Shown one piece after another: positions 49,423 through 62,700 of a DNA stretch of 64,000 nucleotides. The DNA comes from Maylandia zebra (Eukaryota; Chordata; Actinopteri; Cichliformes; Cichlidae). The notes below the pieces were generated by a model, which saw nothing but the letters and a program-made list of their open reading frames with translations, ran no database searches and was not told the origin of the DNA. The stretch lies in contig NC_135176.1 in NCBI RefSeq assembly GCF_041146795.1, positions 29,479,786-29,543,785 on the forward strand, in the 5' to 3' direction. The first letter of the stretch is position 1. Every line of letters begins with the position of its first letter. A program made the translations under genes and the position numbers.

Positions 49423-52400
49423 CTGCAAAAAGAGAAGAGGAGAGCGCAGAGGCATCAGCTACATACTTTAGGTTTTTTCTTAAATTTCTTAAAGCAAAGA
49501 CAAGTTCGAGTACACATCAGTCAAAGGACCAACTTTACTTGAACACACCACAGAAAGCGATTCCACTTTCCCACACTCAGTCATTCAACATAAGTGCTAA
49601 AGAAAATTCCTTTAACATACCAGATCGTGTTTTCTATCAGATATAATTTTAGCTCATATATTTCTGAGTGTTTTGATGTTTGGCGGTTTGTTTCCTGCTG
49701 TTTGAAATATTACAGTGATGTCAGCACTCTAAAAATAACATCCCTTCACAATAAGACTTGTGTGCCTGTATGACGTCTGTGTGTAGTTGTATTTCTAAAT
49801 GTGGGGGGGATTGTTTGAATGGCAGTTAGCATGCACTTTTGGTGTTTACTGCTTCCTTCTGTAAAAACTCCTGTCTGACTTCAGCGAAACTAAACCGAGA
49901 TAAAAATCTCATGAAACAGTGTTTCAGACAATGGGTTCAACCATTGTGACGGTGGTGTGCATAAAAACAAGTGTCAAATTGTGAAAGGAAAGATTTGAGT
50001 TGGAAAAGTAAAAAAAACTTGTTTTCACATGAATTAACAGAAGAAAAATGAAAAAAGACACAAAGAATTAAAGAAATTTTGCAAGGACCTTGCAGCAGTG
50101 TGTGCGTGCGTGTCATCCCAGCTCACTTTATGGACATTTTCAGCTACAGTTTCAATTATCAGACTTGGTGCATACGAGGGAGAAAGTTAAGAAGGTTGCT
50201 TTTCCTTTTTTTTTGTAAATATAACAGCAGCAAATCAAGTTTTTCTGCAGTAAAACTTGATGACTTCAAAGCATTAAAGATTAACGACCAATTTTCTGTG
50301 TGCTTGCATCATTCCTTTACTTCTGAATCCTAAAGAAACTCCACACAAACATCGCACCGAAACCATTGTCAGCACTGCAGTCTGTCTCCTCTCTGATAAT
50401 ATTTAACTGATGAGCGCCTGAATTGGATAACCAGAAGAAAATGGATGGATGGAGCTCGTTTTATTCTATCAGCTCAACTTTATGTCATTCTGTCAACTTT
50501 CTAATGTGATTATCATCAAAGTATTTTGCCTTCACAAGAATTAGACTTGTTTTAATATCCCATCACAAGCGAGTGAACATCAATAAGACAGTTTATCTGT
50601 AACCACTGAAAGCGGCCTTTGTGTCAGGAGTCTCGGAGCACAGCACGAGTCGTTGTTACAGGTGTGGCAGTGTTTGATTGTCACACTGCACATTAAGAAA
50701 TGTAATTGTGAGATTGTACTTTTCCATTTTTTTGTTTTCGGAGGGGAGGTTATGGCTTTGTGCCATTTGCTGGAGACTGAAAACAAAATTGTTCAGAGGT
50801 GTGGATGTAAAAACGAGATTAGTGTTGTGTAACCCTATAGGCTCACAGCCTGCTTTGTTTTCATGTCATCAGTTGCTTTTTTTTTTTTTTAAATCCATGT
50901 TTTAGAGAAAATTAAAAGGATTATTGGAGAAAGTACAACTTGAACTCTTGCAAAAGCACAATGTCCCTGAATTGTTGATTGTCTGGGACATAAATCATAT
51001 TATGCTCCTGTAATTATAAGGTAACAGTAGTGGGTAGTAATGGGTAAGGAGGTATAATGACAGAGAACCTGTAGAATGGGAATTCAAAACACTGTGGAAT
51101 AACGAGTTAAGTAAATCTAGCACGACAGTTATCTTACCCCACCCAAACATGGACATTTCTCTGCTGTGCCGCAACGTGCTCTTGCCAAACAGTGAGCTAA
51201 TCATCAACAAAGAGAAAAAAAGGCGCAGTTGAAAGGGTTGGTATGCACATGACAAGAGAGAAAGAGGGGGAAAAAAGTCATCTTTCATAGCCAAGGTGGA
51301 AATTAATGTTCAGGAATCAATGCGAGGCCTGAGCACAAACATAAGTGAAAAGGAGATAAGCAAACAATAAAGGTCTGCTCAGGCCAGATTCCTTCAACTT
51401 TGAGTCGGTGCTTTCCAAAAGAAGAAAAAAAAAAAGTTCATGCCCTGACTAAAAGTTTAAATATGGCGTTTTCCTAAATCAAATGCCCCAGTTCCAGGAA
51501 AGTATCCAGACTAGATTTATTATTGGTTCCAATGCAGAATAAAAGTGATAGCTTTATACCTTGTACTGTTTGCTCACTGTCAATAGACTGTAGTGTTGTT
51601 GACATTCCAAATAAGCAATCCGGTAGGTATTCAATGCCATAAAGTATAATTTCTAAGACTCTAAGTTCTGTCTGATAGGCTGAGGTAACCTATCAGGCAG
51701 TGTCGAGGGAGTGTGCCTCTCCTCGGCTGTGTGGGCCATCAAGTGCTCATTATTAGCATGGGCCCTGTTTGTGCTGATTAGATAGCTTCTGTTATTGACC
51801 ATCAATCACCAGTGACAGCCATTAATGGAGTGAGTGGGTCCAAAGAGCAAAGGGCGGGCGGAGAATTTAGGTGACAGGAAGGAAGTATTAGTATGTATTA
51901 TTAGTAATGCAACATTTTGTGCGTCTTATACTAAAAAAAAGTGTATTTGCAATTCACATTTCCAAATATTTTGTCCTCAGTTAGTCCAGCCACTCTTCTG
52001 GGCAGGTACAAGCTAAAAATAACAGGACCGCAAGTGTGCTAGCTCAGTGGATCATTGGGTTTCTCTACTATTTTCAAGCATCTTTACCTTAAAGTGCCTT
52101 GAGATTACTCATGTTCTTAACCGGCTCTAAATAAATAAAAATTAAATGATCATGAACACGTTAATGGATTTTAAACAATCCAACCAGCCCCGAAACCCCA
52201 CATTACAGGCACTCCAGCCTCCTTTGAGGGCAATATCCTGTTTCTAGAGGTAACCGCACTTGATGTGTGTGAAGAGGTGGAGTGCAAATGTCTCCATATA
52301 AAAGGTTTAGGTTCTCAACCCACAGGTGTGTTTGGTTTTCCTCTATAGCTGCGCTGATGAGGTGAAAAGCACAGACGCCTCTCTCAGACTATTATCCCTG

Positions 52401-53555
52401 AAAGCTACAGCAAACATGACGGTGAAATACGACACACACACACACGCAGAACAAACAGACTTGACTGGTACATATATAGACGGTGGATAAAAAGAAGAAA
52501 AAAAAACTTGCATAGGATCCCTTCCTTTAGTCAAAGGGGGGAAAATGGGTTTGTGGGAGATTTACTACACATGCATGAGAAGGTAAAAACTGACACATCC
52601 ATCATGTATTGGAACCTCATGCACTAGAAAAACTGAGCTTTGACAATACTGAGACATTTCACAAAGAATTTAACTTTTTTCTGGCTGTCAGCGCTGTTCA
52701 AGTGGAAACTGGAAATTTGCATGACTTCGCTGTCTATTTTTAAATCGCTTAACAGGGACGCTTCTTAAAAGGTACCAGTACTCAAAAGACTTCACAGGCA
52801 TTTGTGTAGCTGTTTGATCAGGTGGCCGATTACAAACGGCAACGCCATTATCTCTCTCTTTCTCTAGAATGCACACATGGGTGGCTGTAGCTCAGGTGGC
52901 AGAGCAGGTCAGCCACTAATCAGAAGGTCGGTGGTTCGATCCCAGGCTGCCTCCTGGCTGCATGCCAAATATCTTTGGGCATGTTGCCTACTGGTGGTGG
53001 TCAGAGGGCCCGGCAGCCTCGCCTCTGTCAGTGTGCCCCAGGGCAGCTGTGGCTACAATGTAGCTTGCTATCGCCAGTGTGTGAATGTGTGAATGACCGA
53101 ATGTAGTGTAAAGCGCTTTGGGGTCCTTAGTGACTGAGTAAAGCGCTATACAAATGCAGGCCATTTACCATATATTAATAAATGCATGAAACACACACAT
53201 TCAGAATCATGACGATCTGGGTTTTAACTTGTGCACAAAACTGATTTTTCCAAGTTGTTTTTGTCCATAAAAAAACAACAACAGATTTTCTAACCTAATG
53301 CATTTCTATACCTTCTGCTTAATGTCATGGCAATGCACACTCAAGTAGAATATACCAGAAGTGTAATAATAACATTTTATAACCACCTCTACCTGGCTTT
53401 ACTGAGTCAAAGAGCAAACATTTTCAGGCTCTTCAGAACGCCAATAAACTCTTTGTGGACCTCTTGGCTTTATCAGCTCACTCTGTGTTTGTAAAGAGGG
53501 CTGGAGGGTTCCCTAATCAAACTGATAGTATTTTACTCTTTAGACACACACATGT

Positions 53556-53621
<66 letters not shown>

Positions 53622-55188
53622 CTGCAAAAGCCAATGTGAAGAGCTGGAGTGGCTGCTGAGGCCACGGTCAAGGTTACGCCCACGAACCAGTGGGAGGTGC
53701 AGACTGTTATCACAGACGTGCCGATGAGCACAGATAGCGATGCACTTAAACAATATTCACATCAGATGCTCCCTCAGGGGGTTCATGCCGATTGCCTCCA
53801 CAGAGGGCACCTGGGCTACGGCCGCTTAGCTGCTCTTCCTCTTCCTCATTCAAATGGGCGACCTGTATGTGCTCCATCTTGTTAAATGTTGATCACAGTA
53901 GTGGATTACATAGCCCGACCCTTCCTCTGTATAAAATTAAAAATGACACACTAAATGCACTTTAGAGGAAATATTTTGCTTATTTTCCATAAGGTGTAAT
54001 CTATGAAAAGATTGTAATAACAATATATTTTAGGGCTTCCTCTTGGGATATGTAACAGTCACGTGTCCTGTGGGATTGACTCTAATATATTGTGACAGCA
54101 TCAATATATCATGGCAGTGTCATATCTTAAGCTATTATACAATTTCCAAGTCTAATCTTCAACATAAGTAAGCCTAACGTTACATTAGTCATTACACTTT
54201 ACTCCTAAATATTATTACTTCATGTCCTGGTTTAGTACATCAGCACTTTATACCTCAAGATTTACTAACTTCCATTATTTGAATAATTATATCACCAAAG
54301 CAGCTACTACATATCTGACTAATCAGTGGTTATGAATTTGGGTTTCTTTGTCCTTTTGGTAACACTTTCTTTTAAGATCTTTATATAAGTATGAGATTAT
54401 AGGGAATAAGAAGCTTATACACACTTATAGCACAATATTATGGTATATATTGTTTAGCAGTCTTGTAGCTGCAAAAGAAAAAAGTTAACTATTAATTACA
54501 CATTATTATATAACCTTAAGCAACTTTATGATGTAGAGGTTAATGCCTGTAAGCTCACCAGGATTGAGACGTAATGGCTATTAGGAATAAGGAAGGAAGG
54601 AACAAAAGAAATAACATATAACGAACCAAAAATGTATATCTATGATTGAATTATAACCTCATTCGATGATGTTAATGGCCTTTATTATTTCCTATTATGC
54701 AAATGTGTTATTATTAGTCTTCAGTTTAGTTGTCTTATTATCTTTTTTGTAGTGGGTAACAAAGTAACTCTAAGTAACTATAGCTTATTAAAGTACCTTA
54801 AAGTTTTGTTGCAGAGGGACTGAAAAGTAACCAAAGATTTGGTCACATGTAAAAGTAAACTGGAGCCAAAAGGTCTGTGTACGAACATTAGACCATACTA
54901 GACAGACTAATACAGCAATTTCAAGTTTCCATTTCACTTAACATGCAAATCTTTAATCTGTGGGTGGGAATCTGAACATAAAGATCTTTACTTAAAGAGG
55001 ATTTCAAGCTCAATGAGCCACCAGATTGTTGGACCCTATGTGTATATAGATTTAAACCCAAGCCCAGACCGGGGACCTGCAGTCTACAGCAAATGATTTG
55101 TTAGCAGTAAGTTGCAAAAGCACAAGTCTGTTAGCCTGGGAAAACATGACTAATGCTTTGTGAAAGACTTATAGAATATTGTATTGTA

Positions 55189-55225
<37 letters not shown>

Positions 55226-58200
55226 CCAAAGGACTTCCTGATACTATTGCCTTAAGAAAAACAACTCCTGTCTCTCTGGCAGTGAACTGAAACAGACATA
55301 AATGAGGGATGATGTTTCACCACATTAAAGGTTCTGTGCCGGCAGACTGTTGATGCAACGTATGTGTTAATACCTCACAGGAAACCCTGTACGCACAGAC
55401 TGACACCAGTCATGCAGGCGTACATTACTATGTAGTTGTTAATGAGCCATCCCAATTAAACACTTTTGGGTTAATCGGGATCAATAACAGCCAGTTTATC
55501 ACCATTGAACACCGTGAGTAGCTGCTGGTTCGGTGGTATAAAACGGTGGGAGACACGACTCTCGGTAAATGTCTCACTTTTGATTTTGTGACTGGTTCAT
55601 AGTTACACACAGAGTAAACAAACACTGCAATCCTATCAGTCCTATCTATCTATCGATCTACAGAATGTAAACATGGGTTTAAACTTGGCAGGTCCTGTTA
55701 AGATACTATGTGTAGATTAATAATAAAATAACGATAATCTCTCTAGAAAATAGATTATTTTCAATTTCTTTGATAAGAAAACTACATACAGCATTCTTTA
55801 TGAGTTAAAGGTGTGGACTGCTTCAACTCAGGCAAACAGAACCAATTATAGAAAGGTTAATGCTGTAATGTAACTTTAAAAAGGTCAGTGTGAAGTCAGT
55901 GGCAACTTTATAGTGTTTGGTTTATATTTAAGGTCCAATATTATGCACCGATTCATGTGTGTGACTAAGTTCAGCAACCCAAATAAATCTGAGAATAAAA
56001 GGGGGGCCTAGAACGCAGCTGTGAGGCACTCCACAAGCACAGTATGCAGATGCCTAATCAATAGATAAGCCAAGCTATTTTTAAGGCCGATGTAAAACGA
56101 CTATCCATCCAGCAAATCACATTTGTTACGGAAATACACATAAAATAACTAAACCTTGTGTCACATATACTGTATTGTGTCATGATATGCCTCAAATACT
56201 TGCATTAGCTTTGTAAATTTCTTTTGATTTGCCTTAAACATTTCCTGGAGTTCAGAACAGTCGGTGCAATGTTTCTTTTACATGCTCAACTTATGAGTCA
56301 TCAACTGAATGCAAAACAAGACCAAACAAGCCTGGTTTGGCCAGACAGCAAGCGAAGCCTTGCGGTGGGAACCGTGGACTGACCAAAACAAGTAAACCAG
56401 GAATCCTTGGTCAGTGACATGTCTGCTGCTGTGGGATCTGCTAACCGTGACGCACTCTTTGAAATGAATGCCCATGACTCCATCACGCACTCAGCCTACG
56501 TCCAGTTGCGGTTTGCTAGTAAGACGCATTTAGTAGCCGCATCGACTTGCCAGATGATTATAAGGATGGGACGTGCACTGCGAGGTGCGTGTGGGCATGT
56601 GAACGTCTTTGTTCTGCTTTGTAAAGGTATCTGCACGTGCCAACTCATAAATTCACTGCAAGTCACACCTCATGACACAGATCTAACGCACGTGGGCAGA
56701 ATATGAAATTCGACATTGTAGGTCATAATAAAAGTGTCCGAATTTTGTCTACATTTGGTCATGATATCGTAACAAACTGCAGGTTTGGAGCCACAACCAA
56801 AAATACTGCTTAGCCAGTGATACAGTAAATACTGTAAAGGTTACTTTGTTTTCTTTTCACAAACAACAGGCGCTGAAACATGCGGCTGAAGCCACTGAGG
56901 TCCACACTTGTCAGCGTACTCTTTAATTGCTCTTGTTTTGTTTACCATTCTCACTGCATGTTTCGAAGCCCGTTTGTCTTTTGTGCTGCTGCATCCTGCT
57001 GCTTCAACAGCCCAACTTCCCCACTGGGATCCATAAAATTTCATCTTATCTATTTATGACCGCAGAGAGATCTGTTTCTATTTGTCTGTTCATTCACGTG
57101 TTCACGCTTCGCTCTGTCAATATTTTCACACTGGAGGAGCTCTGCAGCTTTAATTGCATGAGTAAATCTTCAAAATCCAGGTCTGGGGCCTCTGGGAATT
57201 CACAGGTTTCATCTTACAGAAGGGAAATACATTGAAACCAGCCCCTCCGCCCCCCTGCTCCGTTCTCCGAACCCCCTACCTTCCTCCTCCTCCATCCTTC
57301 CTTTCAGGAACTGAAAAGCAGGAGTAACTGGTTTGGCCTTTATTTAACTGCGTGTCTTTCCTCTTTTTTTTTTTTTTAACCCTTCTTTTCTTCGTCCTAC
57401 CCTCCTCCCTCGGCCCTTTGTTCTCTTTCACTGGGGACGCTACGTAGACAGGTATGAACATGTATAAACACGGCGCAGAAAAAACAAAAACTCAAATATG
57501 TTGCTTCTGTGCCTTTTCTTTTCATTGCGTTTACCTTCTTCATCAACATCATCTCTATTATTGTTGCTGGGTGTATCGAAACTGGCGCCGACATAAAGCA
57601 CAAATAAATAAGCTTAAAGCAACTGAACTTAGAGGATGACAAAGATGCATGACTGCAGCATGCTGCTGCTTCACCACCTACAGTGTAAAGTTAAAAAACT
57701 AACTTCCAACCTTTGAATGTTTGGTGAATCAATCCTAAATTAAAATTGGTATAAATTTGTAAATAACAGCAAAGACTGTATTTCAGCCCTCGGGGAGATT
57801 ATTTTCTTACCTGTGTGTGTTCTTTGGTGTGCCTTCAGATGGGAGCTCTTTGTGTAAACTTTGGTGCAGCCTGTGAGGAAATAACAGAGGATCATAAGCC
57901 AGGAGGACAGCTGACAGGAGGACACAGCACAAAATCTGTCTTCAACATGAATCATTAGGTGTTTACTTACTCATAACATATTAAAAGTACACTGTTTGGA
58001 TAACATAATGCAACATCTTGCTTCTAATTTAACTGCAAATTTAGTTGAATAGCAACAGGTTGTAGTCTTTACTGCAATGAACAGTTAAAGGAACAACGAT
58101 AATATGTATTATTTATAAAACGAAGAGTAAAGTAACTGATGCAAAGTTTGCTTTCAGCCTGGTTTTTGCACATTTTCTCTCACAGTATTAATGACTGTGA

Positions 58201-59733
58201 GGATTTCGTTTGCAGGTCAGAGCCGTGCATTGCCGAAAGATTTGCATGTGTGTTGCTTTGGGTATAGAGTTTATTTACATTCAGTGACACTGGGAATTGG
58301 ACTAGTTCATGTGTGCAGATATGGGATTGACTGAACCATGCTTTGTGTGTCCCATTGGTAATTTAGAAAAGATTGTAAGTGAAGCACCGACTGCCCTGAG
58401 CCGGCAAAGTGTACCACTTTTCGCGCTTTCAGGTGATGTCACCAGTAAGATCCCAGTACAGCGAGACAAAAGCTGCCCCTGACTGGGCTTTGGGGGCATG
58501 CGGTGAGGCACAAAGATCAATGTGTTGCGTACATCCTGGTAAGCTGCAAGGTTTGACTTGTTCATGTTGATTTTGGAAACAGTTTTGCCTTGAACATCAC
58601 AATGGTACATACCGGTCCAGACAATAGGACATGCAAATGAAAGTGAAGTCAGATAACGTAGTTTCATTTCACATCGGCTCATATTTTTATTTTCATTTCA
58701 GAGAATCGTTGTTAAAACCAGCTACGTGGGTTTACTTTCTAATGGAGAAACTTCAGTTGTAAACCATAGTTTATAGTGATATGGAAACAGACCACCCACC
58801 TGGGTAGTCGCAGAAGTGAATCCTCCTCTTCTCCAGCTCTGGGTTGTTTCGCCTATTGTATTTTGGACCTGTTAAGACACCCTGGCCGTGTGTCATCAGC
58901 ATGGCATGATGAGACATCCCCGCTAGCTTTATTCCTCCCATACGCTGCTGGTAAGGGGGTGGACCCTGGGGTGCTAGGCTCAGCAGCTCTGCCTGGCCGT
59001 CTGGGCTTCCGGGCTGGGAATTTGGTGGCGAAGGCGGTAGGCTGTGTGGCGCTGTGTGCTGGGATGAGTTGTTTGGAGAGTGCTGGTAGTAGCTGGGATG
59101 ATGATGTGGCAGTTGGTGCTCTGCCATCATGTAGTTGCCGTTGGTCGTCGGCAATGTGGCGTTGCTGAGGTTCAGCATGGTCCTGCCGCTGCTGGAGCCG
59201 TGCGGTGAGGGACTGTTGTGCGATAGGGTCATGGTGAGGTCGCCACTGCTCGCGATGGGCATGTGGTAGACCTGCGGCTGTGGAGGTGGAGGTCCGATGT
59301 GAAGCTCTGTGACCAAGTTTGGCTGCTGCTGCTGCTGAGATCCTGTGGTCACGTTCACCATTCCTCCAGCGCTCATGTCCGGTTTTATGAAAACGTTGTT
59401 GACTACAGGCGGCACGCTGAACACCGAGGTGAAGTCTGGAAGGGCCTGGCTGGTTGGGATGGAGCAGGGCACCTCCATCCCGGGTTCCGTCTTGATCTGC
59501 TGTGGTGTGAGGGTCTTGGTGTTGGGCCTGTAGAGGCCTGTGCGGAGGTGAGTGGTGCTGGGAAGGATGACGTTGATGTTGAGGCTGTATGGGGTGGCAG
59601 GTTTGTCCTCTGCGAAGTACTCGTCCACCACGGAGGCGCTCTCTCGTCTGTACTTCTTGTCGGTAGTGTCATTCGGGGTACTCAGTAGAGGACTGCTGTG
59701 CTGGGGAAGGTATTTGTCTAATTCGAGTTGAAT
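49244..59733 (-). CDS. klf5l: Kruppel-like factor 5-type transcription factor (exon 1 missing)
   Basis: A nuclear zinc-finger activator of the KLF5 group. Exons 58800-59733, 57811-57870 and 49244-49422 join in frame on the minus strand to give 390 visible residues and a TAA stop. Visible landmarks are [15 protein letters not shown] (near residue 29), [10 protein letters not shown] and [23 protein letters not shown] and [10 protein letters not shown] degron-like [12 protein letters not shown] (residues 233-244), the WW-domain ligand PPPY (258-261) and three C2H2 fingers ending HMKRHQN follow. These match KLF5 block by block. Human KLF5 has 457 residues, so roughly one exon is missing. Because it lies beside klf8 rather than klf12, it is more likely the klf5-like/klf5b copy than the direct KLF5 orthologue; the symbol is tentative. 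Confidence 0.88.
50418..50452 (+). repeat. SINE/LINE 3' tail
   Basis: CTGAATTGGATAACCAGAAG followed by AAAATGGATGGATGG, the common fish retroelement 3' end. Confidence 0.5.
52075..52145 (+). repeat. SINE tail fragment
   Basis: TTAAAGTGCCTTGAGATTAC followed later by CTCTAAATAAATAAAAATTAAATG resembles the 3' tail of a fish SINE whose head is absent here. Confidence 0.45.
52879..53170 (+). repeat. Near-complete tRNA-derived SINE
   Basis: Head GTGGCTGTAGCTCAGGTGGC with B-box GGTGGTTCGATCCCAGG, a body with CAGCCTCGCCTCTGTCAGTG and CCCCAGGGCAGCTGTGGCTA, and the tail TAAAGCGCTTTGGGGTCC, AAAGCGCTATACAAATGCAG and GCCATTTACCAT. It is the best copy in the window and the reference for the split SINE at 17443-19012. 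Confidence 0.88.
53557..53619. repeat. (AC)n microsatellite
   Basis: An uninterrupted AC run of about 60 bases in the klf5-type intron. Confidence 0.97.
55190..55223. repeat. (AC)n microsatellite, short
   Basis: An AC run of about 34 bases in the klf5-type intron. Confidence 0.95.
55965..56110 (+). repeat. Fragment of the dispersed LINE-related repeat
   Basis: GGGGGGCCTAGAACGCAGCT and GTGAGGCACTCCACAAGCAC resemble the part of the teleost repeat family that reads CCTAG-AC-GA-CCCTGTGGAACTCCA. It is a decayed piece. Confidence 0.4.
57811..57870 (-). CDS. klf5l: klf5-type 60-bp exon inside zinc finger 1
   Basis: Bounded on the minus strand by TTCCTCACAG and CACAG|GTAAGA. It encodes [20 protein letters not shown], the second half of finger 1. 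A 60-bp exon at this position, splitting finger 1 between its two cysteines, is a known hallmark of KLF5 genes. Confidence 0.96.
57871..58799 (-). other. Intron of the klf5-type gene (0.9 kb)
   Basis: Lies between the two halves of zinc finger 1. No other feature is seen. Confidence 0.85.
58800..59733 (-). CDS. klf5l: klf5-type large exon (activation region, degron, PY motif)
   Basis: Acceptor CTTTTTCAG|ATTCAACTCG and donor CCCAG|GTGGGT on the minus strand. The 311 whole codons run from [18 protein letters not shown] to [11 protein letters not shown]. The exon includes a Q run near residue 135, the degron-like [12 protein letters not shown] at about 59037-59002 and PPPY at 58962-58951. The upstream exon joins in phase 0. 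Confidence 0.93.
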
Positions 59734-62700
59734 CTGAAAAAGAAAAGAGACGCAAAGTTAACAGAAATACTTCAAATGTGTACTGAAACTAGGGGAAAAA
59801 ACATTCACACAGTTATTTCACAAACATCCTACCACACCCTTTAAATAACAATACATCATAAGCTGAGATTTGCACATGACTGTTGCTGTTAAAACTCACA
59901 GATCCCATCCATCTACGACAGACTTCCATGTTCACAGTTTTGGACTCTTTTCATGTGCTTTTGAGTCCTAATCTGATCAGCGCTTTAAGAGATTATTTGG
60001 TGAACGTGGATGCAGAAAGTTACACCCATTCCATGAAAAAGGAAACACAGCATGGTTGGAGGATGCTGTTTCTCCCAGCATCCTCCTTGCGTCATAGCTC
60101 ACATTCCTGTTTCCTACTGAAGCTCAATGTCCTGACAAGCAGCCACAATTGACAGTTGGGGCAGATAGCTAAAAAGGGAATTCACCTACAAGTAAACCTT
60201 ATAATACTGTAGCCTCCAGGCCTTTAGAGTGCATCACACCTGCTATGTGCTTGAATGATCATTCACTGACAATTATGCAGCTGCAGCAATAATCCTGGAC
60301 ACTGTCATATAAACATGCATACACTCTTACAGGTGATACACATTTAAAAACAAATGCTTCCCTGCTGAAAGCTGAAAGCCTTGCCCCTTTGCTTTCACTG
60401 CGCAGCAGGCTTTTGCCAGTAAAAATCCATTGGGACAAAGGAAGGGACGTGTTTTACATTTTCATTCCATTGGGATAAAGAGAAGAAGATGCAAACAGCC
60501 AACAGCGAGAGCAACGCAGGTAGAATTCCATAAAAAAATTGTAAGGAAAAAAAAAATGCAAATAGATTCAAACCTTCAGTGGCAGACCAAGCACATAAGT
60601 AATCTAGGGTCACTTTACATAGTCTGTTCAAGTCTTGTCATCTTAAAGAAGCAAATCTGACAACTTCCCCGTGACCGAGCACTAGACAGAGAAACGTCCA
60701 ATAGAATCACATTTAGAGAGGGCGACCATCTGCTGCAACCGGTTGGGAGAGAGGGAAAAGCAAAAAAAAAAAATTATTGAGAAACAACAAACAATACCAA
60801 CAATGGACAGGCTGGCGGGGCCTGTAATCGTAGACCTGATGTACAGAATGAAAGAAGACAGAGATGAAAAAGCCCAGGCTACTGAAAGAGAAGACAAAAC
60901 TAATGACGTGCAACAGTGCCAGGCAAATACCTGGAAATTAAAAGGAAACAGAAGAGATGCACTGCATCATGGGAGGTCCCGATGGACGTATAGCAGCATA
61001 AATAAAGAGAAGGTTCCAGGCCATATAATCTAGTTCTAACTATAGGAGTAAAGAACTCTACTGGATCAAAAATGGTAAGATGAGAAGGCAGATCATTAAT
61101 GGCTTTGCATGTAAGGAAGGTTTTATATTTGATAATTAGTTTGTTAATAACTCCCTATTATATAACTAGTAGCTAATTAGCTCTGTGTAAATAAGATGTG
61201 ATTATCTGGTTCCGTGTAGTGACGGGATCCCCAGCTGCGCAGCGTTCTTGTTCCTAACAAGTTTCTTTTTCAAGGAACTTGTGATTTCTCAGATATCTCA
61301 CAGTGATGCATATAGAAGGCATCCCACTTTAGCAATTCACTCACTAAAAGTTGCACAAGGAAGGTTATAAAACCCATTTTTCACCTTATACCTCATTAAT
61401 TTTGATCCACAGTACTTACATCTCTATGACTGTATTTTTTATTTGTACTCCTCTCGCTAATTTAAAGATGGTGAGGTCTACATTAAAAAAAAAGGCTTGA
61501 AAGTTGGAGGAGGCCAAGAAAATTGTAAAAGTGAGACACTGTATGGGTGTCTGCTACACAGGTTTTCAATGCAACAGGTAGCATTTATCATTACAACTAC
61601 CAGAATGTCTGCTGGAGCACAAAAGAACCATTTTCAGGTGACAGGATGAAACAGACAGAGTGAAGAAGAAAATAAAACTGCAGATATTTTCTTCTGATTA
61701 AGTGGAAAACATTTGATTTTCATCCAAAGTGCACCTTGGCACTGTTTCTCATTTAAAGTCTACATGTGGACTATTGCTCCTTCAGAGGTGCACAAGCTGT
61801 CAAACAAAAAAAGGATCTAGACTGCAGAAGCCACACACTGTGTCTACGATCATAAATGCACAAAGCCGTTTAATGCAGGCTATTTATATGCTGTACATAT
61901 GCATGCAGAATTTCATACTGTTCATGCACACCAACTTACTGACAAATTAAAGTTCACACGAGCATGCTAACACACACAAACAGGTAGAGAGTTGGCTCCA
62001 TGGGTGTGGCCGACAGTCTGATGCACGAAGAAGAGGAGGAGGGAGAAAAAAAAAGGGGAGAAAGCACTCACAGCTAAACCAAAACAAAGGCTGAAGGCAT
62101 GAGAAAGGTGCAGTGAAACCTAAACACTGTCAGGTAAAAATAGACCTGCCAGACAAATCTGATCCGCACAGTGACGACAGATATACACCCAGGATGATGG
62201 GAGGGAGGAGCGACCAGGTTAAAAAGAGAGGTGGGGGTGGGGGGAATCAGGAAGAACAAAGGTCCGGAGAAGAGACGGAGAGAAAGCCACGTGAGCGGTA
62301 AAAGTGATGATTAATTCTGAAAGTGATAGTTATGTCTGAATGAGTGCAGCTAATCTAACGGGGACATCTGATTAGATTCAAAGAGATTGTTTGTAAAGAT
62401 TTCCAAACTCCAGAATAAACTCACAAACTCAAACCAAATACTGCGCTCTGCCAGTCACTGAAACATAATGTTCACTGACCAAAAACGTGTTATTTCAGCA
62501 CCAGTTATAGTGCTTTTTGGGGTGATTCGAGAATGGAAGACAAGAATTATTTTAACTGATCTCGACCCGATCGGTGGGAGAGTGAATTCCATGAACTACG
62601 CCCCTTCCGTGGGAGATCACAAATCCACAGCTCGCAGTAAAATCCCGCTCTGAAACGAGCCATTTGGGACAAATGACCTAATGAGGTGCTGATGCGTTGG

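Larger units (their letters stand above)
49423..57810 (-). other. Intron of the klf5-type gene (8.4 kb)
   Basis: Separates the 60-bp exon from the last exon. It holds SINE pieces (50418, 52075 and 52879), CA repeats (53557 and 55190) and a dispersed-repeat piece (55965). Otherwise no gene is recognised on either strand. Confidence 0.8.
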
